Part shown: positions 48,083 through 58,658 of the stretch, piece by piece
Numbering within the stretch: position 1 is the stretch's first letter
How the letters are laid out: every line of letters begins with the position of its first letter
DNA from: Deltaproteobacteria bacterium
Lineage (GTDB): Bacteria > Myxococcota_A > UBA796 > SXON01
Direction: 5' to 3'
Length of the DNA stretch: 64,000 nucleotides
NCBI GenBank assembly: GCA_947490345.1
Contig: CANLGL010000001.1
Coordinates: 81,399 to 145,398, forward strand
Notes under the pieces: model-generated
What the model was told of the DNA's origin: nothing
What the model saw: the letters and a program-made list of their open reading frames with translations, nothing else
The model's database searches: none
Program-made: the position numbers and the translations under genes

Positions 48083-49417
48083 ATGGAACGCGTCCACCTC
48101 ATCTCGCTTGGCTGTCCCAAGAACCGGGTCGACTCCGAGGTGATGGTCGGGAAGCTCCAGCAGGGCGCGTTCCAACTCGTCGATTCGCCCGAAGAGGCCG
48201 ACGTCATCGTGGTCAACACCTGCTCGTTCATACGGCCGGCCACCGAAGAGTCGGTGGACACGATTTTGGAGATGGCGCAGCTCAAAAAGACGGGCAGCGC
48301 CAAGAAGCTGGTGGTCACCGGCTGCATGGTGCAGCGCTACGGGCAGACCCTCGAGCTCGAACTGCCCGAGGTTGACCACTTCTTGGGCACGGGTGAATAC
48401 CATCGTATCGCCGATGTGCTCTCATCCCGCGAAGGCGAGGCGGCGAGAAGCTACATCGACACGCCGCTCTACATTCACGACGAGCTCGCGCCGCGGATCA
48501 ACAGCTGGGCGCCCCACTCCGCCTATCTGAAGTTGTCGGAGGGCTGCGACCATCGTTGTGCCTTCTGCATCATCCCCCAACTGCGCGGGAAGATGCGCAG
48601 CCGAACGGTGGCGTCGCTGGTGGCCGAGGCGCGTCGCTTGGGTGCGGAGGGCGTCGTCGAACTCAACCTCGTCGCGCAGGACTCCACCGCGTACGGCCGC
48701 GACCTGGGTGATGGCACGGACCTCGGGGCTCTGCTCCGCGCTCTCGGTCGGATCGAAAGCCTCCAGTGGATCCGGCTTCACTACGTGTACCCGCTCGGTG
48801 TGCCGGAGTCCGCCTTGCGTGCGCTGGCTGAGGAGCCACGGCTGCTCAAGTACGTCGACATGCCTCTGCAACACGCATCAGGGCGTATGCTCAAGGCGAT
48901 GAAGCGCGGCGTCAGTCGCGACGGACAAGAAAAGGTCCTGCGCCGTGTGCGCGACGCCATTCCGAACGTGACCTTGCGTACGACCTTCATCGTCGGCTTT
49001 CCGGGTGAAACGGACGCCGACTTCGACGAGCTCTGCGACTTCGTCGAGACGGAGCGCTTCGACCGCGTCGGGGTCTTCACCTACTTCCCCGAGGATGGGA
49101 CCCCCGCGGCCACGCTCCCCGGGCAGGTCGATGACGGCGTAAAGCTCGCCAGGCAGAAAGAGCTCATGAAGCGGCAGGCCGCGATCAGCAGGTCGAAGCA
49201 CCGAAAACTCGTCGGGACCGAGGAAGTCGTGCTCGTCGACGGGCCCAGCAAGGAGAGCCCTTTGGTGCTCATCGGCCGGCTTCGGTCCCAGGCCCCCGAC
49301 GTGGACGGGCACGTCTGGCTGACCGAAACCGACGAGTCGGTGCGCGCGGGTCAGCTTCGCAAGGTCCGAATCGTCAAGGCCACGGCCCATGATCTCGTCG
49401 GCGAGGTCATCGGCTGA
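48083..49417 (+). CDS. rimO: Ribosomal protein S12 methylthiotransferase RimO
   Basis: 444 residues, full length. The UPF0004 domain starts MERVHLISLGCPKNRVDSEVM with cluster cysteines in NTCSFIRPATEES and VTGCMVQRY. The radical SAM site is CDHRCAFC (154-161), followed by IIPQLRGKMRSR, the sequence typical of RimO rather than MiaB. The TRAM domain closes the protein. It methylthiolates Asp of S12. Its ATG directly follows the lolA TAG. Confidence 0.96.
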   Translation: MERVHLISLGCPKNRVDSEVMVGKLQQGAFQLVDSPEEADVIVVNTCSFIRPATEESVDTILEMAQLKKTGSAKKLVVTGCMVQRYGQTLELELPEVDHFLGTGEYHRIADVLSSREGEAARSYIDTPLYIHDELAPRINSWAPHSAYLKLSEGCDHRCAFCIIPQLRGKMRSRTVASLVAEARRLGAEGVVELNLVAQDSTAYGRDLGDGTDLGALLRALGRIESLQWIRLHYVYPLGVPESALRALAEEPRLLKYVDMPLQHASGRMLKAMKRGVSRDGQEKVLRRVRDAIPNVTLRTTFIVGFPGETDADFDELCDFVETERFDRVGVFTYFPEDGTPAATLPGQVDDGVKLARQKELMKRQAAISRSKHRKLVGTEEVVLVDGPSKESPLVLIGRLRSQAPDVDGHVWLTETDESVRAGQLRKVRIVKATAHDLVGEVIG

Positions 49418-49474
49418 GCTTGCCGGGCCGGCCGCGGGCCGATAGCGGCCCGGCTCCCACCGGAAGCTCCCCTC

Positions 49475-51571
49475 ATGCTCGGTCCGTTCGGATACTGGTC
49501 CTACCTCCCCGCCGTCGCGGGGGTGGTCAGCCTCTTCATCGCCGCGTTCTTCTACTTCCGCGTGCGTGCGCTGCCCGAGGGCAATGAGACGATGTCACGC
49601 ATCGCCGGGTACATCCGGGTAGGCGCGATGGCGTTCCTCACCCGCGAGTACAAGGTGCTCGCGGTCTACGCGGTGGTGGTTTTCGCCGCGCTCGGGTTGT
49701 CGATCAGTTGGCTGGCGGGGGCCTGGTTCCTGGCCGGAGCTTCCCTCTCGCTCGGCGCGGGCTTCGTCGGGATGAAAGCGGCCACCTATGGCAACGTGCG
49801 CACGGCGCAGGCCGCGGCCACCGGCTCCAAGGCCAATGCCTTGCTGACCGCCCTGGACGGCGGGGCGGTCATGGGCTTGTGTGTCGGCGGGCTCGGGCTG
49901 CTCGGCCTCTTCGCCGTCTACATGCTGCACCCGATGGGCGATGCTGCGGCGAATACGGTGCTGGCTTCCAGCCTCCACGCCTTCGCGGTCGGCGCGTCCT
50001 CAATCGCACTTTTCGCCAGGATCGGCGGGGGTATCTACACCAAGGCGGCCGACGTCGGTGCTGATATCGCCGGGAAGGTCATCGAGAACATTCCCGAGGA
50101 CGACCCACGGAACCCGGGCGTCATCGCGGACAACGTCGGGGACAACGTAGGTGACGTCGCCGGAATGGGCGCCGACATCTATGAGTCGCTGGTCGCCGCC
50201 ATCGTGGCGACCATGGCCATCGCGCTCACCGCGCCGGCGGCGGACATCGCGCAGCTGGTTGTCAGTGGGAATGCGGACGCCAGGCAGGTTGCGGTAGGCC
50301 TGCCGTTGGTCCTTTCCGGGCTGGGTCTGGCGGTCAGCATCGTGGGCATCTTCCTCGCTCGCGCCATGCGGAACAGCTCACCCAGCACGGTATTGCGGGC
50401 GGCGATGGTGCTTCCGCCGTTGGCCATGGTCGCGCTGACGGCGGTGCTCTTGCCGACGTTCGGCATCTCTCAAAACGTGACCGTCGCGCTTGCGGCGGGC
50501 GCAATTGGCGGGGCGGCGATCGGGCTCATTACGGAGTACTACACCGGCAGCTACGGCCCGGTGAAGGCGGTGGCGGAAAGCAGCAAGACCGGCGCCGGCA
50601 CGAATCTGATCCGCGGAATGGCGGTCGGTATGGAGAGCGTAGGCGTGTGCCTCCTCCTTGTCGCCGGCGTCGCGGTCGTCGCCAACGCGTACATGGGTGA
50701 CCTGGGCCTCTATGGAATCGCGCTCGCCGCGGTCGGGATGCTTGGCGGCACCGCGATCGTGATGACGGTCGACGCGTACGGACCGATCTCCGACAACGCA
50801 GGTGGCATCGCCGAGATGGCGGGCCTCCCCCCCGCCGTTCGGGAGATCACCGACGAGTTGGACGCGGTCGGCAACACCACCGCGGCGATCGGCAAGGGCT
50901 TTGCGATTGGCTCGGCGACCCTCACCGTGGTCGCCCTGTTCTCGGCGTACAGCCTGGAGGTGGGCCACGCACGTGAGGCCGCCAAGCTGGAGCCGATGAA
51001 CCTCGCGCTGGACAACCCCGAGATTCTGATCGGACTCCTCGTTGGCGCCGTTCTGCCCTTCGTGGTCGCGGCCTCGACGATGTTGGCCGTTGGGAAGGCG
51101 GCCGGCGCGATTGTTTTGGAGATCAAGCGGCAGTTCGACACCATCCCCGGCCTGCGGGAGGGGACCGCCGAGCCACAGCCTGGCGCGATCGTGGACATCG
51201 CGACCGCCGCGGCCCTCAGCGAGATGATCCTCCCTGGGTTGGTCGCTGTTTTGGGTCCGGTCGTCGTGGGCTTCGTGATGGGCCCGGCGGCACTCGCGGG
51301 CACGCTCGCGGGCGCGCTCGCGGTCGGGGCGTCGATGTCGTTGTTCATGGCCAACGCCGGTGGGGCGTGGGACAACGCCAAGAAGTACATCGAAAAGGGT
51401 GGTCTGCCCGGGCACCCCAAGCGCAGCGAGACCCACAAGGCAGCAGTCATCGGCGACACGGTTGGCGACCCGTTCAAGGATACGTCGGGACCCGGCGTGG
51501 CCATCCTGATCAAGGTCATGAGCGTCGTCAGTCTTCTCATTGCCCCGCTGGTTGCGACCGCCGGCGGCTGA
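49475..51571 (+). CDS. hppA: Membrane-bound pyrophosphatase (proton or sodium pump)
   Basis: 698 residues, many helices. Substrate motifs: [41 protein letters not shown], and near the C-terminus [15 protein letters not shown]. The K+ site reads [11 protein letters not shown] (about 466-476): Ala and Gly at the two diagnostic positions, the pattern of K+-dependent enzymes rather than the Lys/Thr of K+-independent ones. H+ versus Na+ cannot be decided here. It stores energy from pyrophosphate hydrolysis as an ion gradient. Confidence 0.95.
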   Translation: MLGPFGYWSYLPAVAGVVSLFIAAFFYFRVRALPEGNETMSRIAGYIRVGAMAFLTREYKVLAVYAVVVFAALGLSISWLAGAWFLAGASLSLGAGFVGMKAATYGNVRTAQAAATGSKANALLTALDGGAVMGLCVGGLGLLGLFAVYMLHPMGDAAANTVLASSLHAFAVGASSIALFARIGGGIYTKAADVGADIAGKVIENIPEDDPRNPGVIADNVGDNVGDVAGMGADIYESLVAAIVATMAIALTAPAADIAQLVVSGNADARQVAVGLPLVLSGLGLAVSIVGIFLARAMRNSSPSTVLRAAMVLPPLAMVALTAVLLPTFGISQNVTVALAAGAIGGAAIGLITEYYTGSYGPVKAVAESSKTGAGTNLIRGMAVGMESVGVCLLLVAGVAVVANAYMGDLGLYGIALAAVGMLGGTAIVMTVDAYGPISDNAGGIAEMAGLPPAVREITDELDAVGNTTAAIGKGFAIGSATLTVVALFSAYSLEVGHAREAAKLEPMNLALDNPEILIGLLVGAVLPFVVAASTMLAVGKAAGAIVLEIKRQFDTIPGLREGTAEPQPGAIVDIATAAALSEMILPGLVAVLGPVVVGFVMGPAALAGTLAGALAVGASMSLFMANAGGAWDNAKKYIEKGGLPGHPKRSETHKAAVIGDTVGDPFKDTSGPGVAILIKVMSVVSLLIAPLVATAGG

Positions 51572-51803
51572 TCAGGGGCCGCTCACGAGTCCTTTACCGG
51601 CGCGATTCAGCGCCTGATTCCTGAGAATTTCGATGGTAGCGGCCGAGATTGGAAACTCTCTTGATCGCATGGGCGGCGCGAGGGCATGACCGTGGTAGAT
51701 TGCCTCACGGCAGCCTCCCTTACCGGTGGCGGCCGATAGCAGGACGTGAAACGACAGGATTCCCCCAAGGGAGTCCAATCCCCCGATCTCCGGCGGAGAG
51801 TGC
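51572..51803. promoter_or_regulatory. Leader region before the second ExbB operon
   Basis: Non-coding stretch of 232 bp. It contains TGGTAGATTGCC (51693-51704), an exact 12-base match to 2912-2923 upstream of the kinase leader. It looks like an extended -10 box (TGnTAgatT). No strong -35 is visible at the right distance. Weak palindromes only otherwise. Confidence 0.4.
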
Positions 51804-52466
51804 ATGGAAGGCGTGATCGGTTTCTTCAAAGACGGTGGACCATTTATGGTCATCAACCTCTTTTTCCTCGCGTTCGGCCTAGCGGTGATCGTCGAGCGCA
51901 TGTACTCGCTGTTCATGAGCTACGGCATCAACGAGAAGCCGTTCGTGGCGGCTGTTGATCGTTACCTGCAGGCGGGCAACATCGAGGCTGCTGCCAAGGT
52001 GTGCGCGTCCAGTCCTACTCCGGCCCTGTCGCGCGCGACACGGAACCTTCTCAAGCTGATGCGCAACGGGTTCGAAAGCCCGATGCTGGCGGTCGAGGAG
52101 TCGCTGATGGAGGTGCGGCCGCTGGTCCAGTCCCGGGTCGGCTGGTTGTGGTCCATCGCCAACATTGCGACGTTGGTCGGGTTGATCGGAACCGTACTCG
52201 GGTTGATCGAGGCGTTCAAGGCCGTCGGCGCTCTCTCCGCAGACCAGAAGGCCGCGGCTCTCGCCAAGGGCATCTCGGAAGCGATGAACAACACCGCGTT
52301 CGGCCTCGGCATCGCGGTGGTCTGCATCTTCTTCCACCTCATCCTGAACACCCAGGTGGTCAAGATCGTGGAGAAGACGGAGCACGCCCTTTTCCACTTC
52401 GTCAACGTGCACGCCCAATGGCGCAAGGGCTATCGCCCCGCCGAGGGCGAAGGGAAGAAGGGCTAG
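51804..52466 (+). CDS. ExbB/TolQ/MotA-type proton channel subunit, second set (AglR-like)
   Basis: 220 residues, three helices: GPFMVINLFFLAFGLAVIVE; WLWSIANIATLVGLIGTVLG; and ISEAMNNTAFGLGIAVVCIF with the conserved Thr. The long cytoplasmic loop includes ALSRATRNLLKLMRNGFESP. It is a paralogue of 37994-38659 and is followed by two ExbD genes with 3 bp and overlapping spacing, as in the myxobacterial aglRQS cluster (inference). Confidence 0.92.
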   Translation: MEGVIGFFKDGGPFMVINLFFLAFGLAVIVERMYSLFMSYGINEKPFVAAVDRYLQAGNIEAAAKVCASSPTPALSRATRNLLKLMRNGFESPMLAVEESLMEVRPLVQSRVGWLWSIANIATLVGLIGTVLGLIEAFKAVGALSADQKAAALAKGISEAMNNTAFGLGIAVVCIFFHLILNTQVVKIVEKTEHALFHFVNVHAQWRKGYRPAEGEGKKG

Positions 52467-52469
52467 CTC

Positions 52470-52922
52470 ATGGCAGGCGGTGGAGGCGGCACCGAGGAGT
52501 TGAACCTCGTCCCGTACCTGGACATCATGGTCAACCTGATCATGTTCATGGTCGTGGTGACCGCGTACCTCGTGCAGCTCAAAGAAGCGCCGATCTTGGC
52601 GCCTACCTACGGCGGCGCGTCCGCGGGCTCGGGGGAGCAAAAGCCCTTTCTGACCGTAGCGATTTCGTCGACGCAGATCAAGGTGATCGGCGGCGGCGCT
52701 ATCCAGGGCTCTGAGCAGTCGCTCAAGCCCGACGACTTCCGCGGTCTCGCCGTGCAACTGCGTGCGCTCAAGACGACGATTCCCAACATGGCGGAAAATC
52801 TGGTGGTCACGGCAGACAAAGAGGTGCCATACAGCAAGGTGGTCAGGGCTATGGATGCGGCGCGTGACGACGCGAAGGGTCCGCTGTTCCCGAACATCAC
52901 GCTGAGCGTGGCGCTGCCATGA
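52470..52922 (+). CDS. ExbD/TolR-type stator protein, second set (first ExbD)
   Basis: 150 residues. The Gly-rich start MAGGGGGTEELNL leads into LVPYLDIMVNLIMFMVVVTA with the membrane Asp at position 18. The periplasmic domain ends ENLVVTADKEVPYSKVVRAM, a standard ExbD closing. The stop overlaps the next ATG (ATGA, 52919-52922). Confidence 0.88.
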   Translation: MAGGGGGTEELNLVPYLDIMVNLIMFMVVVTAYLVQLKEAPILAPTYGGASAGSGEQKPFLTVAISSTQIKVIGGGAIQGSEQSLKPDDFRGLAVQLRALKTTIPNMAENLVVTADKEVPYSKVVRAMDAARDDAKGPLFPNITLSVALP

Positions 52923-53479
52923 CCCCATCGGCAACCTACAGCAGTGAAGTCAACGACAGCGTGCCGAGCTCGGAGTCTGACGACGAGCTGATGCTTCGCC
53001 GTCGGCGCCATCGTAAGTCCAGCGAGGCAATCGAGGGCCTCAATCTGACCGCGATGATGGATATCATGACCATCATCCTCGTCTTCTTGATCAAGCAATA
53101 CGAGGCGTCGCCGCAGAACATCACGCTCACTGATGATCTCTCGCCGCCGAAGACGACGTCTGAGGCCGAGATGGTGCCGGCCGTCGCGCTCACCATCTCC
53201 AAGACCGCGATCCTGGTGGACAACAAGCTTGTCGTCAAGGTCGTGCCGGGCACCGCCCTGACCTCGGAAGACTGGGCCAAGGTCAGCAAGGCCTTGGGCG
53301 TCCGTCGTGATCAGATCAAATACGTGGCTGAGCGCGGCGGTGCGAAGTTCGACGGCAACATCATGGTCATCGCGGACGACGACACCCCCTATGAGATCAT
53401 CAGTAATGCGCTGCTCGGCGCGGGACGTGAGCAGTACACGACCTACCGGCTCGTCTTGCAGGCAGGCGGTAGGAAGTAG
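52919..53479 (+). CDS. ExbD/TolR-type stator protein, second set (second ExbD)
   Basis: 186 residues. An acidic/Ser N-terminal extension (about 1-40) precedes NLTAMMDIMTIILVFLIKQY with Asp48. The periplasmic part runs LTDDLSPPKTTSEAEMVPAV..., ending MVIADDDTPYEIISNALLGAGREQYTTYRLV. Unlike the first operon, both ExbD proteins here keep the Asp. It probably forms the rod of the second Exb complex. Confidence 0.88.
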   Translation: MTPSATYSSEVNDSVPSSESDDELMLRRRRHRKSSEAIEGLNLTAMMDIMTIILVFLIKQYEASPQNITLTDDLSPPKTTSEAEMVPAVALTISKTAILVDNKLVVKVVPGTALTSEDWAKVSKALGVRRDQIKYVAERGGAKFDGNIMVIADDDTPYEIISNALLGAGREQYTTYRLVLQAGGRK

Positions 53480-53517
53480 AGCGGCTGGCGGTTGTGCCAC
53501 GCTACATTGGGAGTCAG

Positions 53518-53952
53518 ATGACCAGTTTGCTTTTCGCGCTTGGTTGCACGGGGAATGCCCTGGTGCCCGGTCAGGACGTCCTGGGCGGGGACTCGGCCTC
53601 CGACGAGACGGACGTGACCGCACCGGAGATCGTGTTCGAGCCGTTTTCGGAAAACGTTCCCGGTGGCACGGACGTCCAATTTTCCGCGGCGATCACCGAC
53701 GAAGAGGGCGGCACTGGAGTGTTCCTCGCCAAGCTCTACTTTCGTAGCGAAACCGCCAGCAGCAAGGACTGGAAGAGCATCGGTTTTATCCGGCCGACGT
53801 CGGGCGATGAGTGGACGGCCACCATCAGTGGAGACGAGCAGCGTTCGGCGGGGATGTGGTACTACCTGCTAGCAATCGACGGCTCGCAGAACGAGGCGGT
53901 CGACCCTGCGCAGGGCGAGGACGCGCCCTACCACTTCAGCTACGCGGACTGA
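53518..53952 (+). CDS. Small lipoprotein with Ig-like domain
   Basis: 144 residues from ATG 53518 (MTSLLFALGC, lipobox ALGC, Cys10), with GGGAG upstream. Asp/Glu linker DSASDETDVTAPEIVFEP, then a beta-sandwich of Ig/FN3 character: VPGGTDVQFSAAITDEEGG, LAKLYFRSETASSKDWKSIG, EWTATISGDEQRSAGMWYYL, LAIDGSQNEAVDP. It follows the ExbD pair on the same strand after 38 bp with its own CTACAT box. Probably outer-membrane anchored. Function unknown. Confidence 0.65.
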   Translation: MTSLLFALGCTGNALVPGQDVLGGDSASDETDVTAPEIVFEPFSENVPGGTDVQFSAAITDEEGGTGVFLAKLYFRSETASSKDWKSIGFIRPTSGDEWTATISGDEQRSAGMWYYLLAIDGSQNEAVDPAQGEDAPYHFSYAD

Positions 53953-53965
53953 TTCGCCGCCGGTC

Positions 53966-54814
53966 TCAGATGCGGCGCAGCTTCATCTGGACGTCGCCGA
54001 CCCAGTGGGCGTCGAACCCGCGGACGCAAGTGTCGAGGTAACGCTCGTAGTCATCGAACAGGGCGTTCCCCCACGTTTCGCGGATTTGGGCTTCGTGCAG
54101 GCGCATGCGGCGCAGCCACTCGGCGGTGGTGCGGCCGTAGTGCTCGCGCCGCATTTGGAGCTCTTGGATTTCCCACTTAGGATTGACGGCAGCCACGAGC
54201 TCTTCGACACGGGGGTTGCGGCCGCCGGGGAAGATGATGTCGGCCGTGAACTGTAGGTCCAGGAGTGCCTGCCGGGTGCGCGGCACACGGTTGGTCAGGA
54301 TCGCTTGGAACCCGAAGTGCGCGCCCGGCTCGACCCACTCTGCCAGCTTGGTGAAGTACTCGCGGTAGATATCGACCGCCTTTCCTTCCCGCGCCTGGGC
54401 CGGGGAGCACAAGTGGTCGATCATCTCGATGGAGACCAGACCGCCGTACTTCTCGGCCGGCTTCCAGTCCCGGTAGTCGCAGATGTGGATCTGGGTTCGC
54501 TCCAGCTTTCGTGCGTAGCACCACTCGGCCTGCGCCGTCGAGAGCGTCACGCCTTCAGCGCGCTTGACGCCTCGGCGGATGCAGTAGTCCAGCATCGAGC
54601 CCCAGCCGCAGCCGATGTCGAGCACCGTCTTGTCCGCATTGAGCTCAGCGAAGTCATAGAGGACCTTCGCCTTGTTTTCCTGCGCGTCCTCAAGCGACTG
54701 GTCGGCCGATTGGTACACCGCGCAGGTGTAGTGCATGTTCGTGTCCAACCAGAGGTTGAAGAACTCGTTGGACACGCTGTAGCTGACGTCGATCTCGGCC
54801 TGAGTGGAGGTCAC
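53966..54814 (-). CDS. Cyclopropane-fatty-acid-synthase-like methyltransferase
   Basis: 282 residues. EIDVSYSVSNEFFNLWLDTN and MHYTCAVYQSADQSLEDAQE are the substrate-side motifs of the CFA/MmaA family. The SAM site is VLDIGCGWGSMLDYC, then VEGVTLS-type strand EGVTLSTAQAEWCY and SIEMIDHLC. It lacks the extra N-terminal domain of E. coli Cfa and so resembles the shorter mycolic-type synthases. It may cyclopropanate or methylate unsaturated lipid chains; the substrate is unknown. CGTTAGC on its strand at 54838-54844 lies 24 bp upstream. Confidence 0.85.
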   Translation of the reverse strand: MTSTQAEIDVSYSVSNEFFNLWLDTNMHYTCAVYQSADQSLEDAQENKAKVLYDFAELNADKTVLDIGCGWGSMLDYCIRRGVKRAEGVTLSTAQAEWCYARKLERTQIHICDYRDWKPAEKYGGLVSIEMIDHLCSPAQAREGKAVDIYREYFTKLAEWVEPGAHFGFQAILTNRVPRTRQALLDLQFTADIIFPGGRNPRVEELVAAVNPKWEIQELQMRREHYGRTTAEWLRRMRLHEAQIRETWGNALFDDYERYLDTCVRGFDAHWVGDVQMKLRRI

Positions 54815-54873
54815 GGTTCGCCTGGAAGTGGGCCCCGGCTAACGCAATTCCCGACGGGCCGCCCGTGCACCGC

Positions 54874-55755
54874 CTACGCGGGGGGCGGGAGCAGGGGCCA
54901 AAGCTCGGGGGGCCATTCGCCGAACACCTGCACCTCCGGAACCAAGGCGACGCCGGTCTGTTGGAGCACCCGGCCGAAAGCCGTGCGGATGCAGCTCATG
55001 ACGTCGAGGGAGGCCGCGCCGCCGTGGTTGACGATGAAATTTGCGTGCCGTTCGCTGATCTCGGCGGCGCCTGATCGCCAGCCCTTCAGCCCCACGCTCT
55101 CGATGAGCCTCCCGGCGTGGTGGCCTGCTGGATTCTTGAACACGCTGCCGCAGCTGGGGAGATCCAGCGGCTGGGTTGCCTTTCGCCGCGCCAGGTGATC
55201 CGCGATGCGCATCCGCTCTACGTCCAGGCCGACTCGCGAGGCCCTGAGCTCCGCGGCCGCGACGATGAACCCGTCCGGGAGCCCCCCGTGTCGGTAGTGC
55301 ATCGGGAGCATGCCCCGTTCGATGCGTTGCCCGTCGACGCCGGCGACCGCCACGAGGCAGTCCGCCAGTTCGCCCAGCGCCGTCCCCGCGTTCATCGCGA
55401 CCGCGCCCCCGATGGTGCCAGGGACCCCCGCGAGACAGCCCAGCCCTCCCAAGCCCAAGCGATCCAGCCGGGCGAGGAGCACGGCGTTGAGCAGGCCAGC
55501 TCCGGCGCGCAGGACCACGTCGCCGGGGCCGTCGCGGAGGACCTCCAGGCCGCGGAACTCGCCCCCAAAGCGCACGGTTGTTCCCGTCAGTCCGGCGTCG
55601 GGAATGAGCAGGTTGGAGCCGTTGCCGAGCACGAGGCGCACATCGACGAGCGCCGCGAGCTCGGCAGCCGTCTCGACGACGACCAGCCGCTCCAAGGGGC
55701 CGCCCACGCGCCAATACCCGTGACGGAAAAGCGGCTCGTTCAGGAGTTCGCGCAT
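54874..55755 (-). CDS. murB: UDP-N-acetylenolpyruvoylglucosamine reductase
   Basis: 293 residues, type-II-like size. FAD-binding LVLGNGSNLLIPDAGLTGTT, GLGCLAGVPGTIGGAVAMNAG, and the proton donor Ser in LPSCGSVFKNPAGHHAGRLIE, with ISERHANFIVNHGGA and the closing EVQVFGEW. It makes UDP-MurNAc. Stop and start spacing to the isomerase gene upstream is 8 bp. No other mur genes in the window. Confidence 0.95.
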   Translation of the reverse strand: MRELLNEPLFRHGYWRVGGPLERLVVVETAAELAALVDVRLVLGNGSNLLIPDAGLTGTTVRFGGEFRGLEVLRDGPGDVVLRAGAGLLNAVLLARLDRLGLGGLGCLAGVPGTIGGAVAMNAGTALGELADCLVAVAGVDGQRIERGMLPMHYRHGGLPDGFIVAAAELRASRVGLDVERMRIADHLARRKATQPLDLPSCGSVFKNPAGHHAGRLIESVGLKGWRSGAAEISERHANFIVNHGGAASLDVMSCIRTAFGRVLQQTGVALVPEVQVFGEWPPELWPLLPPPA

Positions 55756-55763
55756 GTCCGCAG

Positions 55764-56792
<1,029 letters not shown>

Positions 56793-56862
56793 TCGCTCCG
56801 GTCGGTGCGCTGTAGCCCGCCTGACAGGCAAGGCCAGCGCCCCGGCGCTATGGTCTGGCACC

Positions 56863-58221
56863 ATGCGCGTACTCCTCGTTCAGGCCTTCACTGCCCTCGA
56901 CATGGAGCTCGTCTATCCGCTCGGTCTCGCGTACCTCGCGGCGCACATCCGTGATCGGCACGCCGTCGAGATCTTCGACGTAAACCTGCATCGCGACGAC
57001 CCCTACGCGGCCTTGGAGGCGTGCGTCCTGGCGTTTGCCCCGGATGTCGTTGGCTTCTCGCTCCGGAACATGAAGGTCGGGATGCCGCACCTGCACACCG
57101 ACGACTTCGAGCCGCAGCAGCGAGCAATACAGTTGGTCAAACGGGTCGCACCGCGCGCCAAAATCGTCGCTGGCGGTACCGCATTCTCGCTGTACAGCGA
57201 GGTGATGATGCGACGCCTGCCCGAGGTGGACATCGGCGTCTGGGGCGAAGCCGAGCTCCGGTTCGCCGCGTTGCTCGACGACATTGACCACCCGGAGCGG
57301 CTGCGCGGCGTCTACTTCCGCCGTGGCATCGAGCTGGTCTACACTGGGCAGTCTCCGGGGGTTGAGTGGGCGGAAAATCGCCCTCCGTCACGGGATCTGG
57401 TCCCCCACGAACCGTACTTGCGCTCCTCGTTTGTCTCGGTCGGCGTTCAGGCCAAGCGCGGGTGTTCGTTGCACTGCGTGCACTGTTCGGACACTTTTCT
57501 GCTCGGTCATCGGGTGCGGCAGCGTGACCCCGTCGAGGTTGTGGACGAGATGGAGCTTTTGGTGCGCGAGCACGGCGTGCGTCAGATGTTCATCTGCGAC
57601 CAGATATTCAACATCCCGGTCGGCCATGCCATCGCGATCTGCGAGGAGATTACGAGGCGGAAGCTCGACGTGAAGTGGTCGGCCTGGTTCAACGAACACC
57701 GAAACACCTTGCCCGACGAGCTCATGGTTGCGCTGAAGCGGGCGGGTTGTGGGCTCTTGTCCTTCTCGCCCGATCATGTCGACGATCGCATGCTGCGCAA
57801 CCTCGACAAGAACTTCCGCCACGAGGACATGCTGTACACCGTGCAGGTCGCGAAGAAGCACGGCATGGACGTGGAGTACAGCTTTTTCCTGAATAGTCCT
57901 GGCGAGGACTGGCGCTCGCTGTCCGCCATCGTGCGCTTCCTCGCCCACGCGCGTTGGGAGCTGGGTCCTCGGCTTCGCCTGTTCACCCTCTTGATGATGC
58001 AGCCGATTCGCGTCTACCCGCACACCCGCCTGCACGAGCTCGCGAAGGAGACGGGCCTCATCGACAAGGACCACGAGCTGGTGGAGGGACAGTTCTGGAA
58101 TCCGGGGAGCCTGCAGTACGCGGTCGCAGGAATCCAATCTGCGGCGCACACCGTCTACGATCTGCGCCAGAGCTGGCGAAAGATGAGTGGTCGCACCTTC
58201 GACTCCGTCACTCGGCCGTAA
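56863..58221 (+). CDS. B12-binding radical SAM protein
   Basis: 452 residues. The N-terminal cobalamin-type Rossmann half has MRVLLVQAFTALDMELVYPLGLAYLAAHIRD, APDVVGFSLRN and KIVAGGTAFSLYSEVMMRRLPEVDIGVWGEAE. The radical SAM site is RGCSLHCVHCSD (Cys201, 205, 208), followed by a TIM-barrel with MFICDQIFNIPVGHAIAICEEI. The DXHXXG B12 signature is not clear in the N-domain, so cobalamin use is inferred from the fold. Substrate unknown. GCTATGGT at 56847-56854 lies 9 bp before the ATG, so the leader is very short. Confidence 0.87.
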   Translation: MRVLLVQAFTALDMELVYPLGLAYLAAHIRDRHAVEIFDVNLHRDDPYAALEACVLAFAPDVVGFSLRNMKVGMPHLHTDDFEPQQRAIQLVKRVAPRAKIVAGGTAFSLYSEVMMRRLPEVDIGVWGEAELRFAALLDDIDHPERLRGVYFRRGIELVYTGQSPGVEWAENRPPSRDLVPHEPYLRSSFVSVGVQAKRGCSLHCVHCSDTFLLGHRVRQRDPVEVVDEMELLVREHGVRQMFICDQIFNIPVGHAIAICEEITRRKLDVKWSAWFNEHRNTLPDELMVALKRAGCGLLSFSPDHVDDRMLRNLDKNFRHEDMLYTVQVAKKHGMDVEYSFFLNSPGEDWRSLSAIVRFLAHARWELGPRLRLFTLLMMQPIRVYPHTRLHELAKETGLIDKDHELVEGQFWNPGSLQYAVAGIQSAAHTVYDLRQSWRKMSGRTFDSVTRP

Positions 58222-58618
58222 CCGGCCGCTTTCCGCAGATCTCTCCGTTTGCCTGCCGTTCGGCTTCGAGGAAACTGCGAATGGTCGAGGCGGGAACTGG
58301 CTCGTCGCCAAAGCCACGTGCCCACATCATCGCGCACTCTTCGCAAACGGGTTCGCCATCTCGGGCGGCTTCCCCGCAGCGGCATCCTCCGGCGCGCATG
58401 GAGCAGAGCTTGCAGGGCGTCTTGACGCAGCAGTCGTACCTCCCCGCCGCTTCGAGTTCCCCGACCAGCTCGCGCACCTCGGCGCTCAGGGCTTTGCGGC
58501 GAATTTCCAGGGCATCCGGGGCCTGGGGCGCCACCGAAGTTGCCGGCGGTTCATCGGCCCCACGCTGAGGCTGGTCCGTGCCGCACGCGAGCATCGCCGT
58601 CAACAGAATCCACCGCAT
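58208..58618 (-). CDS. Cys-rich lipoprotein with a metal-binding-type motif
   Basis: 136 residues: MRWILLTAMLAC (lipobox MLAC, Cys12), a Pro/Ala linker, a short helix, then RYDCCVKTPCKLCSMRAGGC followed by RCGEAARDGEPVCEECAMMW. The CC-x4-C-x2-C-x6-C-x-C-x8-C-x2-C pattern of eight cysteines resembles a conserved motif I recall in small Bacteroidetes/Leptospira exported proteins and is suited to binding metal or a cofactor. It overlaps the radical SAM gene end by 14 bp (convergent). Function unknown. Confidence 0.68.
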   Translation of the reverse strand: MRWILLTAMLACGTDQPQRGADEPPATSVAPQAPDALEIRRKALSAEVRELVGELEAAGRYDCCVKTPCKLCSMRAGGCRCGEAARDGEPVCEECAMMWARGFGDEPVPASTIRSFLEAERQANGEICGKRPVTAE

Positions 58619-58658
58619 GAGACGGCGCTATCGGCGCTCGTTGGTTAGCGCACCTTTC

